A stretch of 64,000 nt of DNA from the NCBI RefSeq assembly GCF_000724625.1, contig NZ_CP007139.1:1984001-2048000 (forward strand), read 5' to 3'. Each line of letters begins with the position of its first letter. Within the stretch, counting starts at the first letter, position 1. The notes beneath the pieces were generated by a model. It worked only from the letters and a program-made list of their open reading frames with translations. It searched no databases and was not told the DNA's origin. Below are positions 31,807 through 39,636 of this stretch, one piece after another. The translations under genes were made by a program, and so were the position numbers. This DNA is from Fimbriimonas ginsengisoli Gsoil 348 (GTDB lineage Bacteria; Armatimonadota; Fimbriimonadia; Fimbriimonadales; Fimbriimonadaceae).

Positions 31807-33867
31807 GTGTCTACTGCGGCGGAGCTGATCGAGAAGGCGTTCGACACTCTTTCCGCGCGTCCGGGCTTCGTGAGCCGTTCCGACCAGCGGCAGCTTGCGC
31901 TCCTTCTTTGTGACCTGATCGAAGAAAAATCTTCGGGGGCCTTCGAAGCGCCGACCGGCCTCGGTAAGTCGCTCGCATCGCTCATTCCCGCCATGGCCCA
32001 CGCCTTGGAGAGCAAGCGGCGAACTGTGATTGCCACCTATACGAACGTGCTGGCCGAGCAGTATTGGCGGAAGGATCTGCCTTTGGCGCGAGCGCTGTTC
32101 GAAGCGGGCGATTCGGTGAAAGCCCAGCTCCTCATGGGGCGAGCCCGCTACGCGTGTTTAGCGTCGATGGAGGAGCACATCCCGGAGACGACGGAGTCGT
32201 TCCGGCAATTGGCGGAGATCGGGCACGAGTCGGACTTTCGTGCGCTGATCCGGAAGCCGGCACGCGAGCTGAGCATGCTTTGGTCGAAGGTTGCCACGCC
32301 GCCGGTTTGCCCGGGCCGGCTGTGTCCGGCTTACGACGACTGCTTTTACTACAAGGCCCGCCGGCAGTCGGAGCGGGCGGAAATCGTGATCACCAACCAT
32401 AGCGTCGTCATCCAGGACGCGCTGATGAAGAGGTCGAACGAGGATTCGGGCGGCCTTTTGGGACATTACGACTTTCTCATCCTCGACGAGGCGCACGACT
32501 TTCCGACCGCCGCAGGCAACGGTTTGGAGTTCGAATTGAGCGGCGCGAAGCTGGGAGCGCTCGCCGCGGTTGCCCATCGAATGGAAAGTGCGCTCCTGCC
32601 GCTGGCTCAGCGGGCGGGCGACGGGATGGCGTGGCTTAAAGATTGCGCGGACTTTAAAGTCGCGATCGAATCGGCGCAGAAGAAGCTGATCGCCTATTCA
32701 ATCGAACTCGGCCGACCGGGAATCCTGACCGGCTCGCCTCCAGAAATGATGGAGCACCCTCAGGTGCGGGCTAGCCGAACCAAGGACGATATGCAGGGGG
32801 CCAAGAGCCTTGCCTCCGAGGTAAGCGACTCGTGCGAGAAGTTTGTCAAAGGGGTCGATCGGCGGATGGACGAATGGCGGGAAGAGGACCCGGAGAGGGT
32901 TCGCCAGGCGGGAGAGTCGATCCGAAATTACGGCACCTACCTGCGCGAGTACGGCATCGGATGCTTCTCGCTGTTCGATCCTCAGGGAGTCGCCGTCAGC
33001 TACGCGGGGCAAAGCGGCGCAACCGCGATGTTGCGACAGGACGTCATCGATTTGGCCGAGCCGCTCAAGGAGCTGATCTGGGATAAGACCCCTTACGCGT
33101 GCCTCTCGGCTACCTTGGCGACGGACGGAAACTTCGAGTTCTTCCGGCGGGTGACCGGGGCCGAGCCGCGGTTCGAAGAGATCTTGCCGACGCCGTTCGA
33201 TTTCGGCTCGCAAGCCGCCCTCTATCTTCCTCCGGTTCCCGGAATTCCCGACCCAACGATCGCTCGAAGGGAAGGGAACGAGGAGGGTTACTGGCGGTCG
33301 GTGGCAAGCGAGCTGTCGAAGATCATCGTCGCTTGCGGCGGCCGGACGCTCGCCCTCTTCCACTCGCGTAAAGAGATGGAGGGGGTGTACCAGCACATGA
33401 ACCTGTCGGCGGAGCTACCGATCTACATGCAGCTCAAGTACGGCGCGGCGATGGTTGGAGAGCGGTTCAAGGCGAACGTGCACTCCTCGCTTTTTGCGCT
33501 CCGCTCGTACTGGACCGGGTTCGACGCGCCGGGTGAGACGCTTTCGTGCGTCGTTTTGGTCCGGGTACCGTTCGAAGTTCCGATCGACCCGCCCCAGATC
33601 GCCCGGCTTGCGTATCTTCAGACACAGGGCCGCGATGCGTTCTTCGAGCACACGCTTCCGATGGCGAAGATGATGATCCGCCAGGGCGCCGGCCGCCTGA
33701 TTCGGCACGCGGACGACCGAGGACTGATCGTCATCATCGACCCGCGCGTCCAAACAAAGGGTTATGGGGAGCAGATTCTGGCCAACCTCCCGCCCGAGAT
33801 GCGCACCTTCCGAAACCTCGACGACGCCGTGGGTTGGATCGGCCTCGAACCGATGAGTCTCCTTTAA
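31807..33867 (+). CDS. DinG/Rad3-family ATP-dependent DNA helicase
   Basis: 686 residues. Superfamily 2 helicase with an iron-sulfur cluster. Walker A is FEAPTGLGKSLA (about residues 45-55), motif Ia TYTNVLAEQY, the cluster ligands are probably Cys117, Cys168, Cys173 and Cys179 (ARYACLAS; VCPGRLCPAYDDC), motif II is ILDEAHDFP, and the C-terminal motifs are SATLAT, LALFHSRKEM, FWTGFDAPG-like SYWTGFDAPGE and RQGAGRLIRHADD. It unwinds DNA 5' to 3' in repair, as DinG and XPD do. Start is GTG with CATAAT 9 nt upstream. Confidence 0.9.
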   Translation: MSTAAELIEKAFDTLSARPGFVSRSDQRQLALLLCDLIEEKSSGAFEAPTGLGKSLASLIPAMAHALESKRRTVIATYTNVLAEQYWRKDLPLARALFEAGDSVKAQLLMGRARYACLASMEEHIPETTESFRQLAEIGHESDFRALIRKPARELSMLWSKVATPPVCPGRLCPAYDDCFYYKARRQSERAEIVITNHSVVIQDALMKRSNEDSGGLLGHYDFLILDEAHDFPTAAGNGLEFELSGAKLGALAAVAHRMESALLPLAQRAGDGMAWLKDCADFKVAIESAQKKLIAYSIELGRPGILTGSPPEMMEHPQVRASRTKDDMQGAKSLASEVSDSCEKFVKGVDRRMDEWREEDPERVRQAGESIRNYGTYLREYGIGCFSLFDPQGVAVSYAGQSGATAMLRQDVIDLAEPLKELIWDKTPYACLSATLATDGNFEFFRRVTGAEPRFEEILPTPFDFGSQAALYLPPVPGIPDPTIARREGNEEGYWRSVASELSKIIVACGGRTLALFHSRKEMEGVYQHMNLSAELPIYMQLKYGAAMVGERFKANVHSSLFALRSYWTGFDAPGETLSCVVLVRVPFEVPIDPPQIARLAYLQTQGRDAFFEHTLPMAKMMIRQGAGRLIRHADDRGLIVIIDPRVQTKGYGEQILANLPPEMRTFRNLDDAVGWIGLEPMSLL

Positions 33868-33869
33868 CA

Positions 33870-34130
33870 CTATTTCCAGAGCTTCCGCGCGCCGAAAATT
33901 AGAAGGACTGCGCCAATCGTGGCTCCAATGATCGTTCCGATCATGCCGCCGCGCTCGTTCTCGCCGGTGAGGGCGGTCATGAGAAATCCGACAATTAAGG
34001 AGCCGGCGATGCCCAGGAGGATCGTCGTCAAGCACCCCTTCGGCTCGCGATCGGTACCCGGGGTAATGGCCTTGGCGAGTGCGCCCGCGACGAGGCCGAC
34101 GATGATCCACCAAAGAAGTCCGTGTGGCAT
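33870..34130 (-). CDS. GlsB/YeaQ/YmgE-family stress-associated membrane protein
   Basis: 86 residues, the family's usual length. Three glycine-zipper membrane helices: LLWWIIVGLVAGALAKAI, CLTTILLGIAGSLIVGFLMTAL and MIGTIIGATIGAVLLIFGARKL. PGTDREPKGCLTTILLGI is the signature. The family is associated with stress responses; the mechanism is not known. The start at 34130 follows the family pattern (MPHGLLWWI); an upstream frame adds 20 residues. Confidence 0.85.
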   Translation of the reverse strand: MPHGLLWWIIVGLVAGALAKAITPGTDREPKGCLTTILLGIAGSLIVGFLMTALTGENERGGMIGTIIGATIGAVLLIFGARKLWK

Positions 34131-34183
34131 TGCAATGGCATTGACTGTGCGCTCGGCGGTTAGGTTGCGTACACTGTCTCCTC

Positions 34184-35173
34184 GTGACACAAAGTCCCGA
34201 ATTCGCGGCGCTAACGCAGGAGGAGCAAATCGCGAGGATCGAGGTCCTCGGCCGCGCCGCGTTGCGCGAATTTGGAGTCAAACCCTCGTCCATAGCATCC
34301 CTGAACCACGCCGAGAACACGACATACCGAGTGGAATCGCCAGAGGGAATTTTCTGCCTGCGGGTCTGCCGGCCCGGATACCAGTCGGACGCTAACGTCG
34401 AAAGCGAAATCGAGTTCATGTCGGCACTCCGGAAAGCCGGCATTGAGGCGCCCCAGCCCTATCTCGACCGCGTCGTCAAGGCATCCGTCCCCGAAGTGCC
34501 CGAAGCGCGGAACTGCGTCCTCCTCAGTTGGCAGCCGGGGGAATTCAGAAGAGGAGGGTACACGCCGGAGGACGCGCGCCAGTTGGGGGAGGCGATGGCC
34601 CGCATGCACGAGTTCAGCGCCCGGTGGACGCCGCCGGCCGGGTTCGACCGCCAGAACCTTCACGGGTGGGCTCTCGAATCTCCCAAGCCGATGGCCTTTA
34701 GTGAGCCGAATCCGCTAATCACGGAGGAGGACCGGGATCTGCTCCAGGTGGTCGATCGGGAAGCGAGGCAACTCCTTGGGGAAATCCCCCGCGACCGCGA
34801 CAACTTCGGCCTGATCCATGCCGACCTCCACCACGGCAATGTTTTGTTCGACGAAGCCGGGCTCCACCTCATCGACTTCGACGACACCGGCTGGGGGTTT
34901 TGGCTCTATGATTTCGCCGCCGCTCTGGCTTACCTCGCAACCAAACCCCAGTATCTTGAAGCGCGCGCCGCTATGCTGGCCGGTTACGAGCAGGTCCGGC
35001 GATTACCGCCTGGAACCGAGGAGCGGCTGGAGCCCTTCATCCGCTTGCGGTTGGCTGGAATATGCAACTGGATTCTGGTACGTACCGATAACCCTAACAT
35101 CCGGGAGATCGGGGCCAATTTTATCGGCGGCCTCTGCGAGGGGATACGAGCGACCCGTAGCATCGGCTCCTAG
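34184..35173 (+). CDS. APH-family phosphotransferase (SrkA / homoserine-kinase-like)
   Basis: 329 residues of the aminoglycoside-phosphotransferase/protein-kinase-like fold. SLNHAENTTYRVESPEGIFCLRVCRPG has the ATP-contacting Lys/Arg region, GLIHADLHHGNVLFDEAG is the Brenner catalytic loop with the Asp, and LHLIDFDDTGWGFWLYDFAAAL contains the metal-binding DFD. Members include SrkA, a stress Ser/Thr kinase, and sugar or choline kinases; the acceptor is unknown. Start is GTG with TACACT 8 nt upstream. The last codons (ATRSIGS) run into a hairpin repeat at 35157-35183, so the C-terminus appears to have been extended by repeat sequence. Confidence 0.82.
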   Translation: MTQSPEFAALTQEEQIARIEVLGRAALREFGVKPSSIASLNHAENTTYRVESPEGIFCLRVCRPGYQSDANVESEIEFMSALRKAGIEAPQPYLDRVVKASVPEVPEARNCVLLSWQPGEFRRGGYTPEDARQLGEAMARMHEFSARWTPPAGFDRQNLHGWALESPKPMAFSEPNPLITEEDRDLLQVVDREARQLLGEIPRDRDNFGLIHADLHHGNVLFDEAGLHLIDFDDTGWGFWLYDFAAALAYLATKPQYLEARAAMLAGYEQVRRLPPGTEERLEPFIRLRLAGICNWILVRTDNPNIREIGANFIGGLCEGIRATRSIGS

Positions 35174-35183
35174 CCGATGCTAC
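35157..35183. repeat. REP-B-like hairpin at a gene's 3' end
   Basis: A 12-bp perfect stem (GTAGCATCGGCT with AGCCGATGCTAC) with a 3-nt loop that includes the stop codon of the kinase gene. A close relative occurs at 43072. Confidence 0.75.
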
Positions 35184-35237
35184 AGCCAACAAAAGCTCCG
35201 TAAAATCGTCACTAACAGTTTCCACGGAGATACAGCG

Positions 35238-35642
35238 ATGAAAGTGAAAACCCTTCTCCTTCTGTCCCTGCTCGCACTGGCCGGTTGTGGCGGCAGCTCG
35301 AGCCGCAGCGTCGATACGCACCCGGGTCTCATTCGGATGGAAGCGGGTACGCCTCACGACATGTTCAGTCCGGCAAGCCTGACCGTTCCGGCCGGAACGA
35401 CGGTTCGGTGGACGAACGGGGATGCGGATGCTCACACCGTGAAGCCGGACGTCGCGACCGCAGGGATGGACTCCGACACAATGTTTCCGAGTGGACTGCC
35501 GTCGGGCGCCTCGTTCGAGTGGACGGTTCCGTCCGGCGCCGCTTCCGGGACGAAGTACTACTACCACTGCCGCTTCCACGGCGCCGCCGGCGACGGCACG
35601 GTGCTAGGAACCGGCATGGCCGGCGTCGTCATCGTGCGGTAA
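35238..35642 (+). CDS. Plastocyanin/azurin-like cupredoxin lipoprotein
   Basis: 134 residues. The lipoprotein signal ends LALAGC. A cupredoxin fold follows: ASLTVPAGTTVRWTNGDADAHTVKPD gives the first copper-binding His, and KYYYHCRFHGAAGDGTVLGTGMAG supplies Cys, the second His and the axial Met of a type I copper site. It would carry electrons at the outer face of the membrane, for example to a terminal oxidase. The ATG at 35238 has ACGGAGA 10 nt upstream. A REP-B cluster begins right after the stop. Confidence 0.85.
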   Translation: MKVKTLLLLSLLALAGCGGSSSRSVDTHPGLIRMEAGTPHDMFSPASLTVPAGTTVRWTNGDADAHTVKPDVATAGMDSDTMFPSGLPSGASFEWTVPSGAASGTKYYYHCRFHGAAGDGTVLGTGMAGVVIVR

Positions 35643-35644
35643 CC

Positions 35645-35787
35645 GTGGCACTGGCATCTTGCCAGTGGGTCCCAAGGGCATCCTGCCCTTGGCCCATTCT
35701 CACGACCAGGATGGTCGTGATACACATGGGCTGGAAGCCCATGCCACGCTTGGTCGTGACACACGGGCTGGAAGCCCGTGCTACGGG
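35645..35787. repeat. REP-B hairpin cluster 1
   Basis: Consecutive hairpins: ACTGGCATCTTGCCAGT, AAGGGCATCCTGCCCTT, ACGACCAGGATGGTCGT, ATGGGCTGGAAGCCCAT and CGGGCTGGAAGCCCG. Stems change in a compensatory way while the core is kept. The cluster lies between two convergent genes (cupredoxin and polyprenyl synthase). Confidence 0.85.
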
Positions 35788-36801
35788 CTACCGGTCTCGT
35801 CGGACGACGTACTCGGCTACCGTTTCCAGTAGCTCACGGGAGACGGTCGCTGGGAGATGGTCGATGGCGGCAGTGGCTCGGGCGGTGTGTTCGCGGGCGA
35901 TCTTCTCCGCGCGCTCGAATGCGCCGCGCTGCTCCATCCACTCGGTGAGCAGTCGGATCTCATCCTCGCTGGGGTTGTTACCGAACCCCTGACGAACGAC
36001 GGCCGCCTCTTCGCTGCTAAGCCGGTCGCGCAGGTAGATGAGAGGCAAGGTCGCCTGTCCCTCGCGAAAATCGGCGGCTCTCGGCTTTCCCGTCTTCGAT
36101 CGGTCGCCTCGGTAGTCGAGTAAGTCGTCCGCGATCTGGAACGCCATCCCGACGTGGTGTCCGTAAGCCCGCAGGGCAAGGCACGTCTCGCGGGTCGCTC
36201 CCGCCACCATCGCGCCGACTTCGCAGCAGCACTCGATAAAGCTCGCGGTCTTCATTCGCAAGATCTCGAGGTGGGTGGCCTCGTCTAGATCGAAGTCCCC
36301 CCGGACCTCGAGCTCGCGAACCTCGCCCTGGGCGATCTCCGCGACCGACTCGGCCACGACTCGAACGAGATCCACGTCCCCGTCGCGAGATAGGATCAAC
36401 ATCGCACGGGCTAACAGCGCATCGCCGGCGAGGATCGCCGCGGTGTTGCCGTACTCCGCCGACGCGGTTGGACGGCCCCGGCGGGTGCTGGCGTGGTCGA
36501 TGACGTCGTCGTGGATGAGCGTCGCCATGTGGATCATCTCCAGGCTCGCGCCGAGAAGGCGCGTACGCTCCACGTCGAATGGCAGACCGGTCGCCTTGGC
36601 GGCGAGGCTGACGAAGGCGGGACGAAGCCGCTTACCCCCCGCCAACAACGTTAGCTGGCCGACTTGTTCGATGAGCTCGACCTTAGAACGAACCTGAAGC
36701 TGAAGCTCCTCTTCGACGAAGGCGACTTCGTCGGAGATCTGGGTGAGCAGGTCTTGGTTGATACGGCCCTGGCTAAGGACTTTGAGAGCGGGAGCGATCA
36801 T
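35788..36801 (-). CDS. Polyprenyl diphosphate synthase (heptaprenyl/octaprenyl type)
   Basis: 337 residues. Makes the isoprenoid tail of menaquinone from allylic diphosphate and IPP. GGKRLRPAFVSLAA binds IPP, LIHDDVIDHASTRRGRPT is the first Asp-rich motif and AFQIADDLLDYRGDRSKTGKPRAADFREGQATLPLIY the second. The small residues before the first motif (LEMIHMATLIHDD) fit a long-chain product, but chain length is not certain. It starts within the stop codon of menG (ATGA overlap), so the two form an operon for quinone synthesis. The 3' end touches REP-B cluster 1. Confidence 0.92.
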   Translation of the reverse strand: MIAPALKVLSQGRINQDLLTQISDEVAFVEEELQLQVRSKVELIEQVGQLTLLAGGKRLRPAFVSLAAKATGLPFDVERTRLLGASLEMIHMATLIHDDVIDHASTRRGRPTASAEYGNTAAILAGDALLARAMLILSRDGDVDLVRVVAESVAEIAQGEVRELEVRGDFDLDEATHLEILRMKTASFIECCCEVGAMVAGATRETCLALRAYGHHVGMAFQIADDLLDYRGDRSKTGKPRAADFREGQATLPLIYLRDRLSSEEAAVVRQGFGNNPSEDEIRLLTEWMEQRGAFERAEKIAREHTARATAAIDHLPATVSRELLETVAEYVVRRDR

Positions 36802-37553
36802 TCGCGGGTTTCTCCGAGTGTTCCACCGGGATCGGCCTTGCGTCCGTAATGGATGCAAATGTTGCCGAACATCAGGTCGCGGTGGCCGACTTCGACCATT
36901 CCGGCACTCTCCATCGAGGCCGCGAGTTGCTCGCGCGTCCAAAACCTCTGGGTGCTCTTCGGAAGATAGGTGTACGCCTGCGTCTTGCCGAAGAGCGCCC
37001 CAAGGCGGGGAACGATCGAGTTGAAAACGAACTCCGACACCGCCCGCACCGCGCGGTTGCGGGGGCGAGCCATGTCGAGGGAGACGAACCGTCCGCCCGG
37101 TTTAAGCACCCGAGCGATCTCGCGATGGGCGCCATCGATATCCGGTACGTTCCGGATTCCCCAGCCGACCGTCACGCCGTGGACCGAGCTTCCGGCGATG
37201 GGAAGCTGGCACGCGTCGCCAAGGGCGAGGATATTGGCGTGGAGCTTTTCCGAAGCGCGGGCAAGCATCGGGGCGCAAAAGTCGACGCCGGCGACGTGCC
37301 CGGCGGTTCCAACGGCTTTACGGAGCGGAAATAGAAAGTCGCCGGTGCCGCAACAGACGTCGAGGGCGCTGTCGCCCGGCTGAAGTTTTAAAAGGGAAAC
37401 CGCGTAGGTCCGCCAGCGGTGGTGGAGCGAGAACGACATCATGCCGTTCAAAAGATCGTAAGTCGGCGCGATCTCCGCAAACATCTGTTGGACCGTGGCT
37501 CGCTTTCGCGCCCCTTCCGCCGTCCAAATTCGTTCCTCGACCTGCGTCGCCAT
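36798..37553 (-). CDS. menG: Demethylmenaquinone methyltransferase
   Basis: SAM-dependent C-methylation of demethylmenaquinone (MenG/UbiE), the last step of menaquinone synthesis. 251 residues. VQQMFAEIAPTYDLLNGMMSFSLHHRWR is the UbiE/MenG N-terminal signature, LDVCCGTGDFLFPL the SAM-binding motif I, and TVGWGIRNVPDIDGAHREIARVLKPGGRFVSLDM the motif II/III region; YTYLPKSTQRFWTREQLAASMESAGM is the characteristic C-terminal block. AGGAG lies 4 nt before the ATG. Ubiquinone genes are absent nearby, so menG is preferred over ubiE. Confidence 0.9.
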   Translation of the reverse strand: MATQVEERIWTAEGARKRATVQQMFAEIAPTYDLLNGMMSFSLHHRWRTYAVSLLKLQPGDSALDVCCGTGDFLFPLRKAVGTAGHVAGVDFCAPMLARASEKLHANILALGDACQLPIAGSSVHGVTVGWGIRNVPDIDGAHREIARVLKPGGRFVSLDMARPRNRAVRAVSEFVFNSIVPRLGALFGKTQAYTYLPKSTQRFWTREQLAASMESAGMVEVGHRDLMFGNICIHYGRKADPGGTLGETRE

Positions 37554-37631
37554 TTCGCTCCTTTCGGTTATACCTGTGACGACAGGACTGTGTCTGTAGT
37601 TTCAGAAGAAATTGAAAATCGGGACGACCGG

Positions 37632-37637
37632 TACACT
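37632..37637 (+). promoter_or_regulatory. -10 hexamer of a probable leaderless promoter for hisG
   Basis: TACACT ends 8 nt before the hisG ATG, in the 92-bp space divergent to menG; no Shine-Dalgarno is present. Confidence 0.5.
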
Positions 37638-37645
37638 CTCTGATC

Positions 37646-38515
37646 ATGAAGTTGAAGCTGGGCTTGCCCAAAGGCAGCCTGCAGGAGGCGACGTTCGCAC
37701 TGTTTGCGCGCGCCGGGTTCTCCATTAAAGTCTCCTCTCGTTCCTACCAACCGGTGATCGACGACGACACCATCGACCCGATCCTGCTCCGCCCGCAAGA
37801 GATCCCGATCTACCTCGCGGACGGGGTGATCGACGCCGGTCTCACCGGCGCCGACTGGATCGCCGACTCCGGCGCGCAGGTGCATGAGATCTGCGAGCTT
37901 CGGTATTCCAAGCTGACCAACAACCCGATCCGGGTCGTGCTGGCGGTGCACCAGGACAGCCCGGTTCAGGGCCCGAAGGATTTGGAGGGGAAGCGGATCG
38001 CCACAGAATACGTGCGCCTTACCGAGCGCTACCTGTCCGAACACAAGACTCAGGCTCATGTCGAGTTCTCCTGGGGCGCTTGCGAGGTCAAGGTTCCGTC
38101 GCTGGTAGACGCGATCGTGGTCAATACGGAAACCGGCAATTCTTTGCGAGCGCACAATTTGCGGATCGTCGACACGTTGCTGACCTCCACGACCCGGTTC
38201 GTCGCCAGCCGTCAAGCGATGGAGGACGACTGGAAGCGGGAGAAAGTCGAATCGCTGGAGATCCTGCTCACCGGGGCCATGAACGCGGCCAAGCTCGTCG
38301 GCTTAAAGATGAACCTGCCGATGGCTCAGAAAGAGGAGATATTAGGCATTCTCCCTTCGCTGAAGAATCCGACGCTGAGCCCGCTGGCCGATGCGGATTG
38401 GATCGCCGCCGAGGTCATCCTGAGCGAACGGGAAGTCCGCGACTTGATTCCTCGACTCAAGCGCGCGGGCGCGACCGGGCTCGTGGAGTATCCGCTGAAC
38501 AAGGTCATTTACTGA
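37646..38515 (+). CDS. hisG: ATP phosphoribosyltransferase, long form
   Basis: First, feedback-regulated step of histidine synthesis: ATP plus PRPP to phosphoribosyl-ATP. 289 residues, i.e. the long form with its own regulatory C-terminal domain, so no HisZ is needed. LKLGLPKGSLQEAT begins the catalytic part, YLADGVIDAGLTGADWI and RIATEYVRLTERYL follow, and the phosphate-binding loop is in VPSLVDAIVVNTETGNSLRAHNLRIVDTLLTSTTRFVA. The C-terminal 75 residues (AAEVILSEREVRDLIPRLKRAGATGLVEYPLNKVI) form the ACT-like histidine-binding domain. It stands apart from other his genes. Confidence 0.95.
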   Translation: MKLKLGLPKGSLQEATFALFARAGFSIKVSSRSYQPVIDDDTIDPILLRPQEIPIYLADGVIDAGLTGADWIADSGAQVHEICELRYSKLTNNPIRVVLAVHQDSPVQGPKDLEGKRIATEYVRLTERYLSEHKTQAHVEFSWGACEVKVPSLVDAIVVNTETGNSLRAHNLRIVDTLLTSTTRFVASRQAMEDDWKREKVESLEILLTGAMNAAKLVGLKMNLPMAQKEEILGILPSLKNPTLSPLADADWIAAEVILSEREVRDLIPRLKRAGATGLVEYPLNKVIY

Positions 38516-38546
38516 GCCGTCGGTCAGGACTCCAGGAAGCAGATCG

Positions 38547-38915
38547 ATGAACGTCCGCCAACTAGACAGAGTGGTCAGTGTCGGATGCTTGGCTTTTCTG
38601 CTGGCGGCGGAGATTCAGTATCTCGCGAGGAGTCGGCACCCCCACCCGAATATCGCTTCGGAGATCGCTATGGGGGTGTTGGAATTGGCGCTCCTTGGCG
38701 GCATCTTCTTTCAACAGAAGTGGGCGTTCTGGGTTGCCGGGCTTTACTGGGGAGTCGGTCTCGTAGTGATTGCGATTTCCTACCTGACGGACTCCAACGC
38801 TCACCTGCTGGCCACCGTCAACCCGCTCAACGCCTTCCAGGTGCTGATCGCCCCGGTGTATTGCTGGTGGAGGTTGGCGACCTGGCGGCGGCACAGCAAT
38901 AAGGCTAGCGAATAA
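38547..38915 (+). CDS. Small membrane protein, unknown
   Basis: 122 residues, not recognised. Hydrophobic segments at about residues 8-27, 40-57, 61-82 and 92-110 suggest four membrane spans (for example AMGVLELALLGGIFF and WVAGLYWGVGLVVIAISYL). The C-terminus is basic (WWRLATWRRHSNKASE). It follows hisG by 31 nt and may be cotranscribed. There is no catalytic motif. Confidence 0.55.
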   Translation: MNVRQLDRVVSVGCLAFLLAAEIQYLARSRHPHPNIASEIAMGVLELALLGGIFFQQKWAFWVAGLYWGVGLVVIAISYLTDSNAHLLATVNPLNAFQVLIAPVYCWWRLATWRRHSNKASE

Positions 38916-39636
38916 CCCCGGCCGGGTGGCTCCGTGCTAGTGCTTTTGGAGACTCGCAACTTGGCGTCCCTACCGCCAAACACTGCGTGAGTAGAAACGA
39001 ACCGATTGGGGGAGTGATCAATCCAACCGGTTAGCCTATGTCTAAGTCGGCGGTAAGTTCTGCGACCACCTGTCGGGGTCGGGGAGGGTGGTGGCTCTTT
39101 ATCCGCGGGTCTGCGACCCGCGGCTAAGCTCTTTGACCTCTCCGAGGTCCGGATGCTTATGATGGGGACTCCGACCGTTCGGCCTAGTCCCTCCCCGCCG
39201 GTGGGGCGCGTTCAACGTCTCCTTTAGATCGAAATCTGAGATGTGCGTAATGGCAAGGGTTTTCGGGGTCGTCTCCTCGCCTTAATCCCCCTCCTAAGTA
39301 GGTTGGAGTGCCACGGGTGCAGGCGGATGATCGTGCCGCTGAAACCCGTGGCTATTGGTCACCAACCAAATAGATTGACAATCCAGGTTCACCGGTAGCC
39401 CGGGGATTTATCCCCGGTAGAACCTTGAACCGCGGCTAAAGCCACGGGCTACGGGTGAAATTAGATAAGGGAAGTCTAAATCTATTTTGTGAATGACCAT
39501 AAACCTTGGGTTTCGGCCGCCAATCGTGGCCAGACCCGGCGCTAGCCGATCGCTTTTTGATCGATGCGGTGGTCGCTGGCGAAGTTGCGCCGAAAAGGAC
39601 GCAGAAACGGTGGCGGATGCGGTACGTACTTGTCAT
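38916..39636. other. Gene-free 0.7-kb region rich in hairpins
   Basis: No convincing coding frame. Perfect stems include CCGCGGGT/ACCCGCGG (39103-39123), GACCTC/GAGGTC (39135-39149), GCCACGGGT/ACCCGTGGC (39310-39352) with a smaller GCGG/CCGC helix inside, enclosed by GGTTGG/CCAACC (39301-39367), and CCGGGGA/TCCCCGG (39400-39417). Phrases such as GCGGCTAA and GGGCTAC recur and also appear at 63830-63950. This may be a third dispersed-repeat family; a structured RNA is possible at 39301-39367. Confidence 0.5.

Noticed and set aside
33415-34443. 342-codon open frame on the minus strand across the helicase end
   Set aside because: Overlaps three supported genes; product is Arg-rich with no recognisable domain.
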